DNA of 64,000 nucleotides from assembly GCF_001854805.1 (NCBI RefSeq), contig NZ_MBLO01000234.1, positions 1 through 64,000 on the forward strand, given 5' to 3'. Below the pieces are notes generated by a model. It made no database searches. It was not told where the DNA came from and saw only the letters and a program-made list of their open reading frames with translations. How positions within the stretch are numbered: the first letter of the stretch is position 1; the number at the start of each line of letters is the position of its first letter. The position numbers and the translations under genes were made by a program. This document shows positions 8,669-17,133 of this stretch, in pieces. The stretch comes from Pseudofrankia coriaricola (GTDB lineage: Bacteria > Actinomycetota > Actinomycetes > Frankiales > Frankiaceae).

Positions 8669-9736
8669 TCAGGGCACCTGGGCCGCCTCGGCCGTGAGAG
8701 CGGCCGGAGCGATCCTGGCTCCGGGGAGGGCCTGGATGGCGGCGATGGTCTCCCGCGTCTGGTCGGGAGTGAAGGACGCCGGCGGGGAAAGGGTGATCCG
8801 GGTGGCGAGGCCGCCGAACCGCTCGGCGACGCGCGCGGGCAGCTCGGCGGGCGCGGCGACGATGCCGAACGCGTCGACCATGTCGTCGTCGATGAGGGTG
8901 GCCATCTCCGCCCAGCGGTTCTGCTTCGACAGCGCCGTCAGCTCGGCGCCGAGGTCACCCCAGCCGTGCAGCTCGAGCACGCCGCGGTACGCCGGGGTCG
9001 AGCCGTAGAACGCTATCTGCGAGCGCATCCGGGCGACGCCCGCGGCGACCTCCGCGTCGGTGCCGGTCGCGACGAAGCCGCCGACCACGATGTCGAAGCC
9101 GTCGAAGGTCGCCCCGGCGCGGCGGCGGCCCTCGGCGAGCGCGGGGATCGTGTGCTCCCGGATCCAGCGCGGGGTCGTGAACCAGTGGCAGAAGAAGCCG
9201 TCCGCGACCTCGCCAGCCACCCGGGTCATCACGTCGCCGACGCCGGCGAGCAGGACCCGCGGCGGGCCGAACGCGTGCGGCGTGGGCACGAACGCCGGCG
9301 GCATCAACGTGTGCGCGTAGTACTCGCCCTCGAACGCGAGCGGTGTGCCGTCCGCCCAGCTCGACCAGACCGCCCGCATGGCCAGCACGAACTCCCGCAT
9401 CTGGGCGGCGGGGCGGCCCCACGGCATCGAGAACCGGCGGGTTATGTGCGCCTTGACCTGCGAGCCGAGGCCCAGGGAGAACCGGCCCCCGGAGAACCGC
9501 TGCAGGTCGTTCGCCGTGTAGGCAAGCGACATGGGGGACCGGGACAACGCGACGGCGATCGACGTGCCCACCGTGACGCGGCCGGTCGCCTGGGCCGCGA
9601 GCGCGAGCGGCAGGAACGGGTCCTGGCTGACCTCGCCCGTCCAGACGCCGTCGTAGCCCGCCGCCTCGGCGTCGCCCGCCTGCCCCGCCGCGACCTCCAG
9701 CGCCCCGAGCGTGCCGTCGACCTTCAACCCCGCCAC
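8669..9736 (-). CDS. LLM-class F420-dependent oxidoreductase
   Basis: The 355-aa protein is a luciferase-like (beta/alpha)8 barrel. Typical segments are AAGYDGVWTGEVSQDPFLPL, ATGRVTVGTSIAVA, FSGGRFSLGLGSQVKAHITR and PPRVLLAGVGDVMTRVAGEV. In actinobacteria this subgroup uses coenzyme F420 for hydride transfer; the substrate is unknown. The GTG at 9736 is the longest plausible start, but GTGAGGG abuts it, so a start a few codons later is possible. It converges on the Nudix/TerB gene with 25 bases between the stop codons and appears monocistronic. Confidence 0.87.
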   Translation of the reverse strand: MAGLKVDGTLGALEVAAGQAGDAEAAGYDGVWTGEVSQDPFLPLALAAQATGRVTVGTSIAVALSRSPMSLAYTANDLQRFSGGRFSLGLGSQVKAHITRRFSMPWGRPAAQMREFVLAMRAVWSSWADGTPLAFEGEYYAHTLMPPAFVPTPHAFGPPRVLLAGVGDVMTRVAGEVADGFFCHWFTTPRWIREHTIPALAEGRRRAGATFDGFDIVVGGFVATGTDAEVAAGVARMRSQIAFYGSTPAYRGVLELHGWGDLGAELTALSKQNRWAEMATLIDDDMVDAFGIVAAPAELPARVAERFGGLATRITLSPPASFTPDQTRETIAAIQALPGARIAPAALTAEAAQVP

Positions 9737-10257
9737 CCCTCACAGACCCGGCTGAGACCCCACGTCCGCCGGGCGGGGCGAGGGGAGAGCCGATACCCGG
9801 CGGCCGTGGCGAGCGCCGCGCCCCAGGTGGGGCGGTGCCGCCGACGTCGCGTCTCCCCATGCCGCCCCAAGAATGCCGTTCCGGCGGGATGGGGACACGA
9901 TTCCACGTCAGGTGGACGTGGCGCCACCAGCGGACCGACGGCGAGGAAGGCCGCCGCCCGCCGCTCGGCGCTCGGCGCCGCGGGTCGCGGGTCGCGGCCG
10001 GCCAGACGTCGGTCGGTCCGGCTGCCACCCACCACGGGTGCCGGCGGCGGGACCGGATCGGCACCGCCGAACTCACCCGGTGAAGGGGGATTGGCAACGT
10101 GTTTGTCGATGGGTAGTCACTCTCCGTGTTCCGGAGTGGAGTCGGTAGGGCAGGACCCCTGGCGCAGGCGGACTCGGTCTACCGAGCCATCTGATCGGAC
10201 GTGAACTCCGGGCCGCGACGCCGAAAGGCGCTGCGACCGTCGCGAAGGGGGATCGCC
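9737..10257. other. Divergent intergenic region, no gene seen
   Basis: Frames crossing this 521-bp stretch are short, low-complexity or shadow frames. I see no tRNA, riboswitch or strong repeat. Promoters for the flanking divergent genes should lie here. A weak 5-bp dyad (CACTC...GAGTG) occurs near 10119-10139. Confidence 0.4.
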
Positions 10258-10839
10258 ATGCGAAGGATCAGTCGGGCCGTCGTTGCCGCTGCCGTCTCGG
10301 CCAGCGTCGTCGGTGCCACGGCCGTCGGTGCGTCGGCGACCGGGTCGGCAGGCCCGCGGCCCGTACCGTCGATGAGCGGACCGCCAAGCCCGCAGCCCGC
10401 ACCGTCGACGCAGCGCTGGTTCCCGCCCTGCCGGTCGTCCCAGCTGCGCCCGGCCATCGTGGGAGGAGAGGGCGCCGCGGGCAGCACGTACGTGACGCTC
10501 TCCTACACGAACATCGGACGGCATCGCTGCGTGGTGAAGGGCTATCCGCATGTGGTGTTCGTCAACGCGCGCGGATCGCGGATCGGCGCGCCGGCGGCGT
10601 GGATGGCGGGCACCGTCAAGCCGGTGACGCTCGCCCCCGGTGGTAAGGCGAAGTTCGTCGTTCGCGAGGTCCACGCCGGAATTCCGGCCGGCTGCGACAC
10701 GGCGAAGACCTACACGCCCGCGGCCGGCCTGAGGATCTCTCCGCCCACCGGCGGCTGGCCGCGGTTCGTGAAGCTGGCCGACAACGCCTGCATCAACCCG
10801 AAGGTGCAGCAGCTCTACGTCGGACCGATCACCAGCTGA
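10258..10839 (+). CDS. Secreted DUF4232 protein
   Basis: The ATG at 10258 has GAAGGGG nine bases upstream and opens a classic Sec signal peptide (MRRISRAVVAAAVSASVVGA, then ASA cleavage). The longer frame adds 19 charged residues and is unlikely. The mature part has the DUF4232 layout: a first Cys (FPPCRSSQLRP), YVTLSYTNIGRHRCVVKGYP, VTLAPGGKAKFVVRE, and paired late cysteines (GCDTAK, NACINP). The four cysteines probably form two disulfides. DUF4232 is a beta-sandwich family of secreted actinobacterial proteins of unknown function. A 21-bp hairpin follows the gene. Confidence 0.85.
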   Translation: MRRISRAVVAAAVSASVVGATAVGASATGSAGPRPVPSMSGPPSPQPAPSTQRWFPPCRSSQLRPAIVGGEGAAGSTYVTLSYTNIGRHRCVVKGYPHVVFVNARGSRIGAPAAWMAGTVKPVTLAPGGKAKFVVREVHAGIPAGCDTAKTYTPAAGLRISPPTGGWPRFVKLADNACINPKVQQLYVGPITS

Positions 10840-10885
10840 CGGCGTGACCTGACGACGTGACCTGACGGCCACCTGACCTGACGGC

Positions 10886-10942
10886 CACGGCACTGGGCCC
10901 GGGCGGACACCGCGTAGGCGGCCACCCGGGCCCAGTGCCGTG
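10886..10942 (+). terminator. Strong hairpin terminator after the DUF4232 gene
   Basis: Two 21-nt arms (10886-10906 and 10922-10942) pair with a single mismatch around a 15-nt loop; the core is GGCACTGGGCCCGGG. It begins 47 bases after the DUF4232 stop. The interval holds short repeats of the word GACCTGACG. There is no T-run. Confidence 0.75.
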
Positions 10943-10949
10943 CCGGCCA

Positions 10950-11183
10950 GGGCGACCGACGGGCCAGGTGCGACCGACGGGCCAGATGCCGCGTGCGGGT
11001 TCTCGTCGACCACGCGTCGGCGGCCAGCGGGCCGGCGCGTGGCCTGGCGGCGCCGTCCGGGACCGGCCCTCGCGACGACCTTCCCCCGCCCACCGGGCTC
11101 GACGATCCTGAGGAACGTCCAGCCGGCGAGGTCGTCGCACGGACCGTCCCCTTGGCGGGCACGTCCTTCATCAGCTTCCACAC
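10950..11183 (-). pseudogene. Possible frameshifted gene remnant
   Basis: On the minus strand one frame reads VWKLMKDVPAKGTVR from GTG 11183, and a second continues DDLAGWTFLRIVEPGGRGKV after about 11140. Both halves show strong G/C third-position bias only on their own side of the switch, which suggests a coding sequence broken by an indel. The 3' part dissolves into low-complexity sequence before the DUF4232 terminator. I recognise no family. A chance pattern in G+C-rich DNA cannot be excluded. Confidence 0.25.
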
Positions 11184-11581
11184 GTCAACAGAAATACCCG
11201 TGCCAACCTGTGCGATCGTTCTCCGGTAAACGCTGCCTGCATCGGCGGAGAACCTCGGGGGACGTTACTTCGCCTGCCGGGCCGATGGTGCCGGGTCGTC
11301 GGGCGGCGAGGAACCGCAGGTGGCGACCACCCTGCGTCAGGCCGCGCCGACGTCATGCGTCCAGACGCGTCCGGGTGCCCCCGCGCTGGTAACCGTCCCG
11401 CGGGATGTCTTCCGGGCCCCGGGAGCGGGGCAATCCGTCCAATCCGTCCGTACTGTCCTTTAGCCGACCATCGCGCGGCGGCCGATCTGTTAGATAAGTC
11501 GGCGTAGCCTCAAGGAGGCTGGATACCCCGGGATCTCGGCCTGGGTCGGGCGATCGGGTTTGCGGTGCGGAGAGGACCGAC
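11184..11581. other. Upstream region of the TelA-like gene
   Basis: No gene is supported. It contains a tandem AATCCGTCC pair (11432-11449) and a small hairpin AGCCTC-AAG-GAGGCT (11506-11520) about 60 bases before the TelA-like start. Either could be regulatory. GAGAGGA just ahead of ATG 11582 is the ribosome site. Confidence 0.4.
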
Positions 11582-12814
<1,233 letters not shown>

Positions 12815-12933
12815 TCAGGTCCTGGCCGGTCGGCGCCGGTGGGCGCGGACCCGGGGCGCGGGCCCGGCGCCGGTACGCGGTTGGCGCGGGCCGTTCGTTG
12901 CCCTGGTAGCGAGTGGTAGCGACAGGAGGAGCG

Positions 12934-13464
12934 TTGTTCCGCCGACGCCGTGCAGACGACGCTGCCGGAGAGGCCGACCCGGAGGCCAGGCGGGCCGACG
13001 GCGCGGATGGCCCGCGGCAGGACGAGGCCGGGAACACCGGCCAGGTGGGGCAGCTGTGGCGGGAGCTCGCCACGATCGTCGGGCAGGCGAACGCGGACGG
13101 TGGGCGGCTGCCGCCGGGGGTGGTTCCGATCGTGCGCGACCTCGACGACGCGCTTCGGCCGTTGCTGGAGTACCTGCGGGTCCGGCCGCCGAACGGCGAG
13201 GAGCTGCGGAGCCTCACAGCGATCATCTCCGAGTACCTGCCCCAGGCGCTCAAGGACTACCTGGCGCTGCCGCCGCGGTACGCCGAACGCCCCGGCGTCA
13301 CTGGCACGTCCCCGGCCGACGACCTGATCCGCCAGCTGGTCCTGCTCGACGAGGGCGTGAGCGAGCTGCAGGATCTCGTCTACAGCGGCGACGCCGCGAA
13401 GCTCGCGATCCAGGCTCGCTTCCTGGACACCAAGTTTCGCCGATCCGACCTCGACCTGGAGTGA
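12934..13464 (+). CDS. Hypothetical protein in the Ter block, 176 aa
   Basis: The TTG at 12934 is preferred because AGGAGG lies four bases upstream; the longer frame would start at a GTG inside that region. The first 40 residues are charged and disordered (MFRRRRADDAAGE). The rest is predicted helical (LWRELATIVGQANADGGRLP, LTAIISEYLPQALKDYLALP, DDLIRQLVLLDEGVSELQDL). No membrane span or known motif is visible. Its place between the TelA-like and TerD genes suggests a partner of TelA, but that is inference. Confidence 0.75.
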   Translation: MFRRRRADDAAGEADPEARRADGADGPRQDEAGNTGQVGQLWRELATIVGQANADGGRLPPGVVPIVRDLDDALRPLLEYLRVRPPNGEELRSLTAIISEYLPQALKDYLALPPRYAERPGVTGTSPADDLIRQLVLLDEGVSELQDLVYSGDAAKLAIQARFLDTKFRRSDLDLE

Positions 13465-13591
13465 CCCGACCTGGAGTGACACGACCTGGACCGACTGACA
13501 CGATCGGGCCCACGCGAACCAGCCGTTCGGAACCGGCTTGACCTGGGCCAAGCGGCCCACCTGACCTGACCGGGACGTTGACGACCACCTC

Positions 13592-13672
13592 ATGACCATC
13601 ACCGCCATCACCGCCATCACCGCCACCACCGCCGCCGTGGCCACCGCCAGTGGCCCGACCCGCGCCGCATGA
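13592..13672 (+). CDS. Possible 26-codon leader ORF coupled to the TerD gene
   Basis: The ATG at 13592 opens MTITAITAITATTAAVATAS and ends at a TGA that overlaps the TerD-gene ATG (ATGA, 13669-13672). The coding part is a 9-bp tandem repeat (ATCACCGCC). The overlap is the usual geometry for translational coupling, but the ribosome site is weak and the repeat alone could create an open frame. Confidence 0.3.
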   Translation: MTITAITAITATTAAVATASGPTRAA

Positions 13673-15705
13673 GCGTCACCCTGCCCAAGGGCGGCAACGT
13701 GCTGCTGTCCGCCGTGGCACCTGGCATCGAGCGACTCCGCGTCGCGCTCGGTTGGGACGTCCCGCCAGCCGGTCCCGCCGCCGGTGCCGCTGGCTTCGCG
13801 GCCACGCCTGAGCTGGACGGCGTTGTGAGCGTTGTGAGCGGCCGTGGGGGGGCTGGCGAGTCCGCGACGTCCACCGAGGTGCTTCTTGCTCACCAGGTGC
13901 CGAACCCGACCGAAGGGCCAGCCACGCCGCACGCTCCGCCGCGCACCGGGGCCCGCGACGTCGAGACGATCGTCGTCACGTTGGCCGCCGTTCCGGCCGA
14001 GGTGGGCCGGCTGCAGATCGGCGCGGTGATCGTCGACGCGCCCAGCCGCGCGCAGGCCTTCGGGTCGGTACGCGGCGCGTACATCCGCGTGCTCAACGAC
14101 GCGGACGGCGTCGAGCTCGCCCGCTACGACGCGCGGGCGGAGACCGGGCAGGAGACCGCCCTCGTCTTCGGTGAGCTCTACCGCCACCCGGCGGGCTGGA
14201 AGTTCCGAGCCGTCGGCCAGGGCTACGCCCAGGGCCTCGCCGGGTTCACCGACGGGGACGGGCACGACCCGGTGCCCGCCCGCCCCGCCGACGTCGTCGG
14301 TTTCCTCACTCGCACGTCGCCCACCCGGTCGCGGCGCAAGGTCGTCGACCATCTGCACCCGCCGCGCGCCGCGGCGGGGGTGGCACGCCCGGGGGCATCA
14401 CCGCCGCCCGCGGGTGGCCAGCCCGCGGCGCCCTCCCGGCCGGCACAGCGGAGTCCGGCGCCGTCCCGGCCGCCGGTCACACCACGATCGCCCGCGGCTC
14501 CCACCCGCCCGTCGCCGCCGGGCCCGACCACGCCGCCAAGGCCACCTGCCACACCGCCAAGGCCACCCGCCACACCGCCAAGGCCACCCGCCGCGCCGTC
14601 TCGGCCGGTGCCTCCCGCGCCGATGCCGCCGGCGCCACCCGCGCCACCCGCGCCGGCGAGACCCGCGGCGCGTTCGCCACTCGACCTGAGCGGTGACTCC
14701 CACGAGCCGCCGGCACGCGTAGCGGCGCCGCCGCCCACCGCGGCGGCCTCGCCGACGCCAGGGAAGCCGACCGGGGCGCGCTCTCCCCTGGACCTGGACG
14801 ACCACGACGGCGCGCCCGCCGCTCCCGCCGCCCCGCGGGCGGGGCGCTCGCCGCTCGACCTCGATGCCGACGAGCCGCCCGGCGCCGCGCCGCGCCGCCT
14901 GGCGCCGCCGCCCGCCGCGCCACCCGGCGCGGTGGCTCCCAGCACCGCGTCTCCCAGCACCGCGTCTCCCGGCACTGCGTCTCCCAGCACCGTGTCTGCG
15001 TCCGCGCCGGCTCGGCCCGCGGACGGGGCGGCCGGTGACGCTGGTCGCCGGCCGGCCGGCCCGGCGCTCTTCGGCGAACGGTCGTCGCGGTACCGGCAGC
15101 GTCTGGAGCACGTCACCGAGCTGGACGACGACCATCCGGCCACCGCCTGGACCGCCGAAAAGCGCGGCTCCGGCTCGATGACGATCACGCTGACCTGGGC
15201 TCCGTTGACCACCAGGACCGGGCTGCCGCGGCCGAGCGACCTGTACCTCGGCTGCCTCTGGCAGGCGCTCGACGGGTCGGCCGGAGTCCTGCAGACGCTC
15301 GGCGGCGCGACGAGCGCCCCCGGCCGCGGCGCGGGCCGGCAGGTCCTGGCGCTTGCTCCCCGCGACGAGCACGAAGGGCAGAAGATCTTCGTCGACCTGC
15401 GGGCGCTGGAGACGTTCAAGCGCTTCTTCGTCTTCGCCTACGGCCTGCGCAGCGCCCCGCAGTGGAATCTGCTGCGCGGGGAGCTCACGGTCGGCGCGCG
15501 CACAGGCGAGCACCTCGACATCCCTCTCGGAGACGCCCCGCCGACCGCGCGGACCTGCGTCATCGCTTCGTTCCACGTGGCGCAGGACGACCTAGTAATC
15601 CGCCGCGAGAACGCGTTCTTCGACGGCACCCAGGCCGAGGCCGCCGCCCACTACGGCTGGGCGCTTCCCTGGAACCCCGACGGCATGACCATCCGCGACC
15701 GCTAG
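13669..15705 (+). CDS. TerD-domain protein with two TerD-like domains and Pro-rich linker
   Basis: The 678-aa protein starts MSVTLPKGGNVLLSAVAPG, the hallmark TerD N-terminus. Residues 1-205 form a first TerD domain with a Pro/Ala/Gly insertion at about 45-95. A disordered Pro-rich linker (about 230-480) carries three RSPLDL repeats near residues 334, 370 and 393, probable peptide-docking motifs. The C-terminal part (about 490-678: MTITLTWAPL, SDLYLGCLWQALDG, IFVDLRALETFKRFFVFAYG) is a second, divergent TerD-like domain. TerD domains bind Ca2+ through acidic loops and act in tellurite and membrane-stress responses. It lies downstream of the TelA-like gene, and its stop shares CTAG with a convergent frame. 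Confidence 0.85.
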   Translation: MSVTLPKGGNVLLSAVAPGIERLRVALGWDVPPAGPAAGAAGFAATPELDGVVSVVSGRGGAGESATSTEVLLAHQVPNPTEGPATPHAPPRTGARDVETIVVTLAAVPAEVGRLQIGAVIVDAPSRAQAFGSVRGAYIRVLNDADGVELARYDARAETGQETALVFGELYRHPAGWKFRAVGQGYAQGLAGFTDGDGHDPVPARPADVVGFLTRTSPTRSRRKVVDHLHPPRAAAGVARPGASPPPAGGQPAAPSRPAQRSPAPSRPPVTPRSPAAPTRPSPPGPTTPPRPPATPPRPPATPPRPPAAPSRPVPPAPMPPAPPAPPAPARPAARSPLDLSGDSHEPPARVAAPPPTAAASPTPGKPTGARSPLDLDDHDGAPAAPAAPRAGRSPLDLDADEPPGAAPRRLAPPPAAPPGAVAPSTASPSTASPGTASPSTVSASAPARPADGAAGDAGRRPAGPALFGERSSRYRQRLEHVTELDDDHPATAWTAEKRGSGSMTITLTWAPLTTRTGLPRPSDLYLGCLWQALDGSAGVLQTLGGATSAPGRGAGRQVLALAPRDEHEGQKIFVDLRALETFKRFFVFAYGLRSAPQWNLLRGELTVGARTGEHLDIPLGDAPPTARTCVIASFHVAQDDLVIRRENAFFDGTQAEAAAHYGWALPWNPDGMTIRDR

Positions 15706-15946
15706 GACGTGTATGGCGCAGTGTCGGCGAGGACGCCGGACAGCGCGACGGGCACGGACGCGCCGGGCAGCAGGCTGTAGAGCTCGGCAACGGTCGGCCG
15801 GGCCTTCGGTCCTTGCGCATGGCCGCGTCGAACTCGTCGAGCAGCGCGACGTTCTGCGCGTTCGCCCGGTCGGGGATCTGGCAGACGGTCTGGCTCGAAG
15901 ACACGCCGCCGTGCCATGTCTCCCGGCTCACCTCACCCGGCTCCAC
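15702..15946 (-). pseudogene. Small conserved-looking gene broken by a -1 frameshift
   Basis: On the minus strand, from GTG 15946 or 15931, one frame reads SRETWHGGVSSSQTVCQIPD and on to ALLDEFDAAMRK. Coding then continues in the -1 frame as GPKARPTVAELYSLLPGASV to a stop at 15702. The switch lies at AAGGACCG, around 15810-15825. Codon bias is good on each side only in its own frame. The joined product would be about 77 residues and looks like a complete small protein; I do not recognise the family. The break may be a real mutation, a sequencing error or programmed slippage; no classical slippery heptamer is present. Confidence 0.5.
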
Positions 15947-16057
15947 ATCCGTTACCAGGCGGACGCATGACCGACGGTCTGTAGATGCGCAACGTTAACC
16001 TTCGGCTCGGAATGTGAGGACGTCCAGCCGGTACGAGCAAGGAACGGGGGTCGCGCC

Positions 16058-16174
16058 ATGGCCAGTCTGCTGGGTGCCGTCCTGGTCGAGGTGGCCGGTG
16101 CGGTCGTCGTCATGCTGGTGGCGGCGCTACTGCGCCGCTGGATCGGCGTGCCCACCGGAAACCCCGCGGTCTGA
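16058..16174 (+). CDS. Small single-span membrane protein, 38 aa
   Basis: The ATG at 16058 is preceded by GGAACGGGGG. The peptide (MASLLGAVLVEVAGAVVVML...) is one hydrophobic helix of about 24 residues followed by a basic RRW turn and a short tail ending GNPAV, a typical small bitopic membrane protein. It converges on the membrane protein at 16212-16628. Function unknown. Confidence 0.45.
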   Translation: MASLLGAVLVEVAGAVVVMLVAALLRRWIGVPTGNPAV

Positions 16175-16211
16175 CGCGGTCGTCCGACGACCGGCAGCTG
16201 CGGCACCGGTG

Positions 16212-16628
16212 TCAGCTGCCGGAGGAAGGCCGCTGGTGCCCGTCGTGGTGAGCTGACCCCGTTTGCGGGATGGCGGTCGCCTGGCCGCGGGTGTGCTGGC
16301 CCACGAAGGTACCCGCGGCGATCGCCAGGGCCACCGGCCATTCGACGACGTCCACCACGGCAAGTGTCCCGAGGCCCAGGTAGTAGGCGGTCTTGGCGGG
16401 TGAAGGGAAGCTCACCGGGCCCATCCGCCAGCCCTCACCGGTGGGCGGAGCGGGCACTTCGAACCGGGCGGAGAGGAACGGCAGTCGGACCGTGGCCGTC
16501 CGGGTTCGCGACCGGTCCGCGTCCTCCTTGGCTGCCACCGGCTGCGACCGGTCGGCCTGGGCCGGGGAACGCACCTCGGTCTGCCGCTGCCTGGTGGTTG
16601 TCGTGCTTGAGCGCGCTGTCGGCGGCAT
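16212..16628 (-). CDS. Conserved hypothetical membrane-associated protein, 138 aa
   Basis: The ATG at 16628 is chosen because GGAGGGATCCACG precedes it; the longer frame adds 28 unlikely residues. The first 55 residues are disordered and Thr/Arg/Gln-rich. The remainder (VRLPFLSARFEVPAPPTGEG, YYLGLGTLAVVDVVEWPVAL, AIAAGTFVGQHTRG) contains one or two membrane-embedded helices. The layout matches small actinobacterial membrane proteins without assigned function. A TACAAT hexamer on the minus strand about 50 bases upstream is a candidate -10 box. The 3' end faces the 38-aa gene. Confidence 0.7.
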   Translation of the reverse strand: MPPTARSSTTTTRQRQTEVRSPAQADRSQPVAAKEDADRSRTRTATVRLPFLSARFEVPAPPTGEGWRMGPVSFPSPAKTAYYLGLGTLAVVDVVEWPVALAIAAGTFVGQHTRGQATAIPQTGSAHHDGHQRPSSGS

Positions 16629-17133
16629 CGTGGATCCCTCCTCGGACACGAGAAGCCTGCAGTTGACTACCAATTGTAATCGTCCCGTGACGTCCCGGCG
16701 CCCCAGGTTCATGATCGATCCGCGGACGGCCGAACCGCGGTCGCTGTCGGTGGCTCGTCGGGATTGGTATGGGACTGTCGGGCGGCCGACCGCGTTGCCG
16801 CTCTCCTGACCGGATGTGCGTCAGGCCGCGCCGACCGCTCCGGTCCCGGTCGGCCGCGGTTGTCGGCGGCTGGGCCTCACGACGTGAGGAGCTGCGCCGC
16901 CTCATGTAGATCGCGATGGGCGGCGGATCCTCGATCACGATGGCGAGTGGCCCTGAGTCGAACGCGGGGTCCGCGTTTAGCCGGGTCAGGACCCGCGGCG
17001 GGATCATGGCGACCGTACTCACCGGATAGTGAGCACAGAGGCACGCTACGTCAAGGTGGGTTACTGTGCGCTGTCGCGGTCAATGACCTGTCGCGATATC
17101 CACGCCTGCGGTAGACGCGGAGGAGATCGGCCG
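16629..17133. other. Regulatory region upstream of the P-type ATPase, with a palindrome
   Basis: No gene is firmly supported. A minus-strand frame from GTG 17022 starts VSTVAMIPPRVLTRLNADPA and looks coding for about 45 residues before becoming basic low complexity; it may be a remnant. CCTCACG-A-CGTGAGG at 16875-16889 is a 7-bp inverted repeat and a candidate operator for the ATPase gene 245 bases downstream. Confidence 0.35.
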
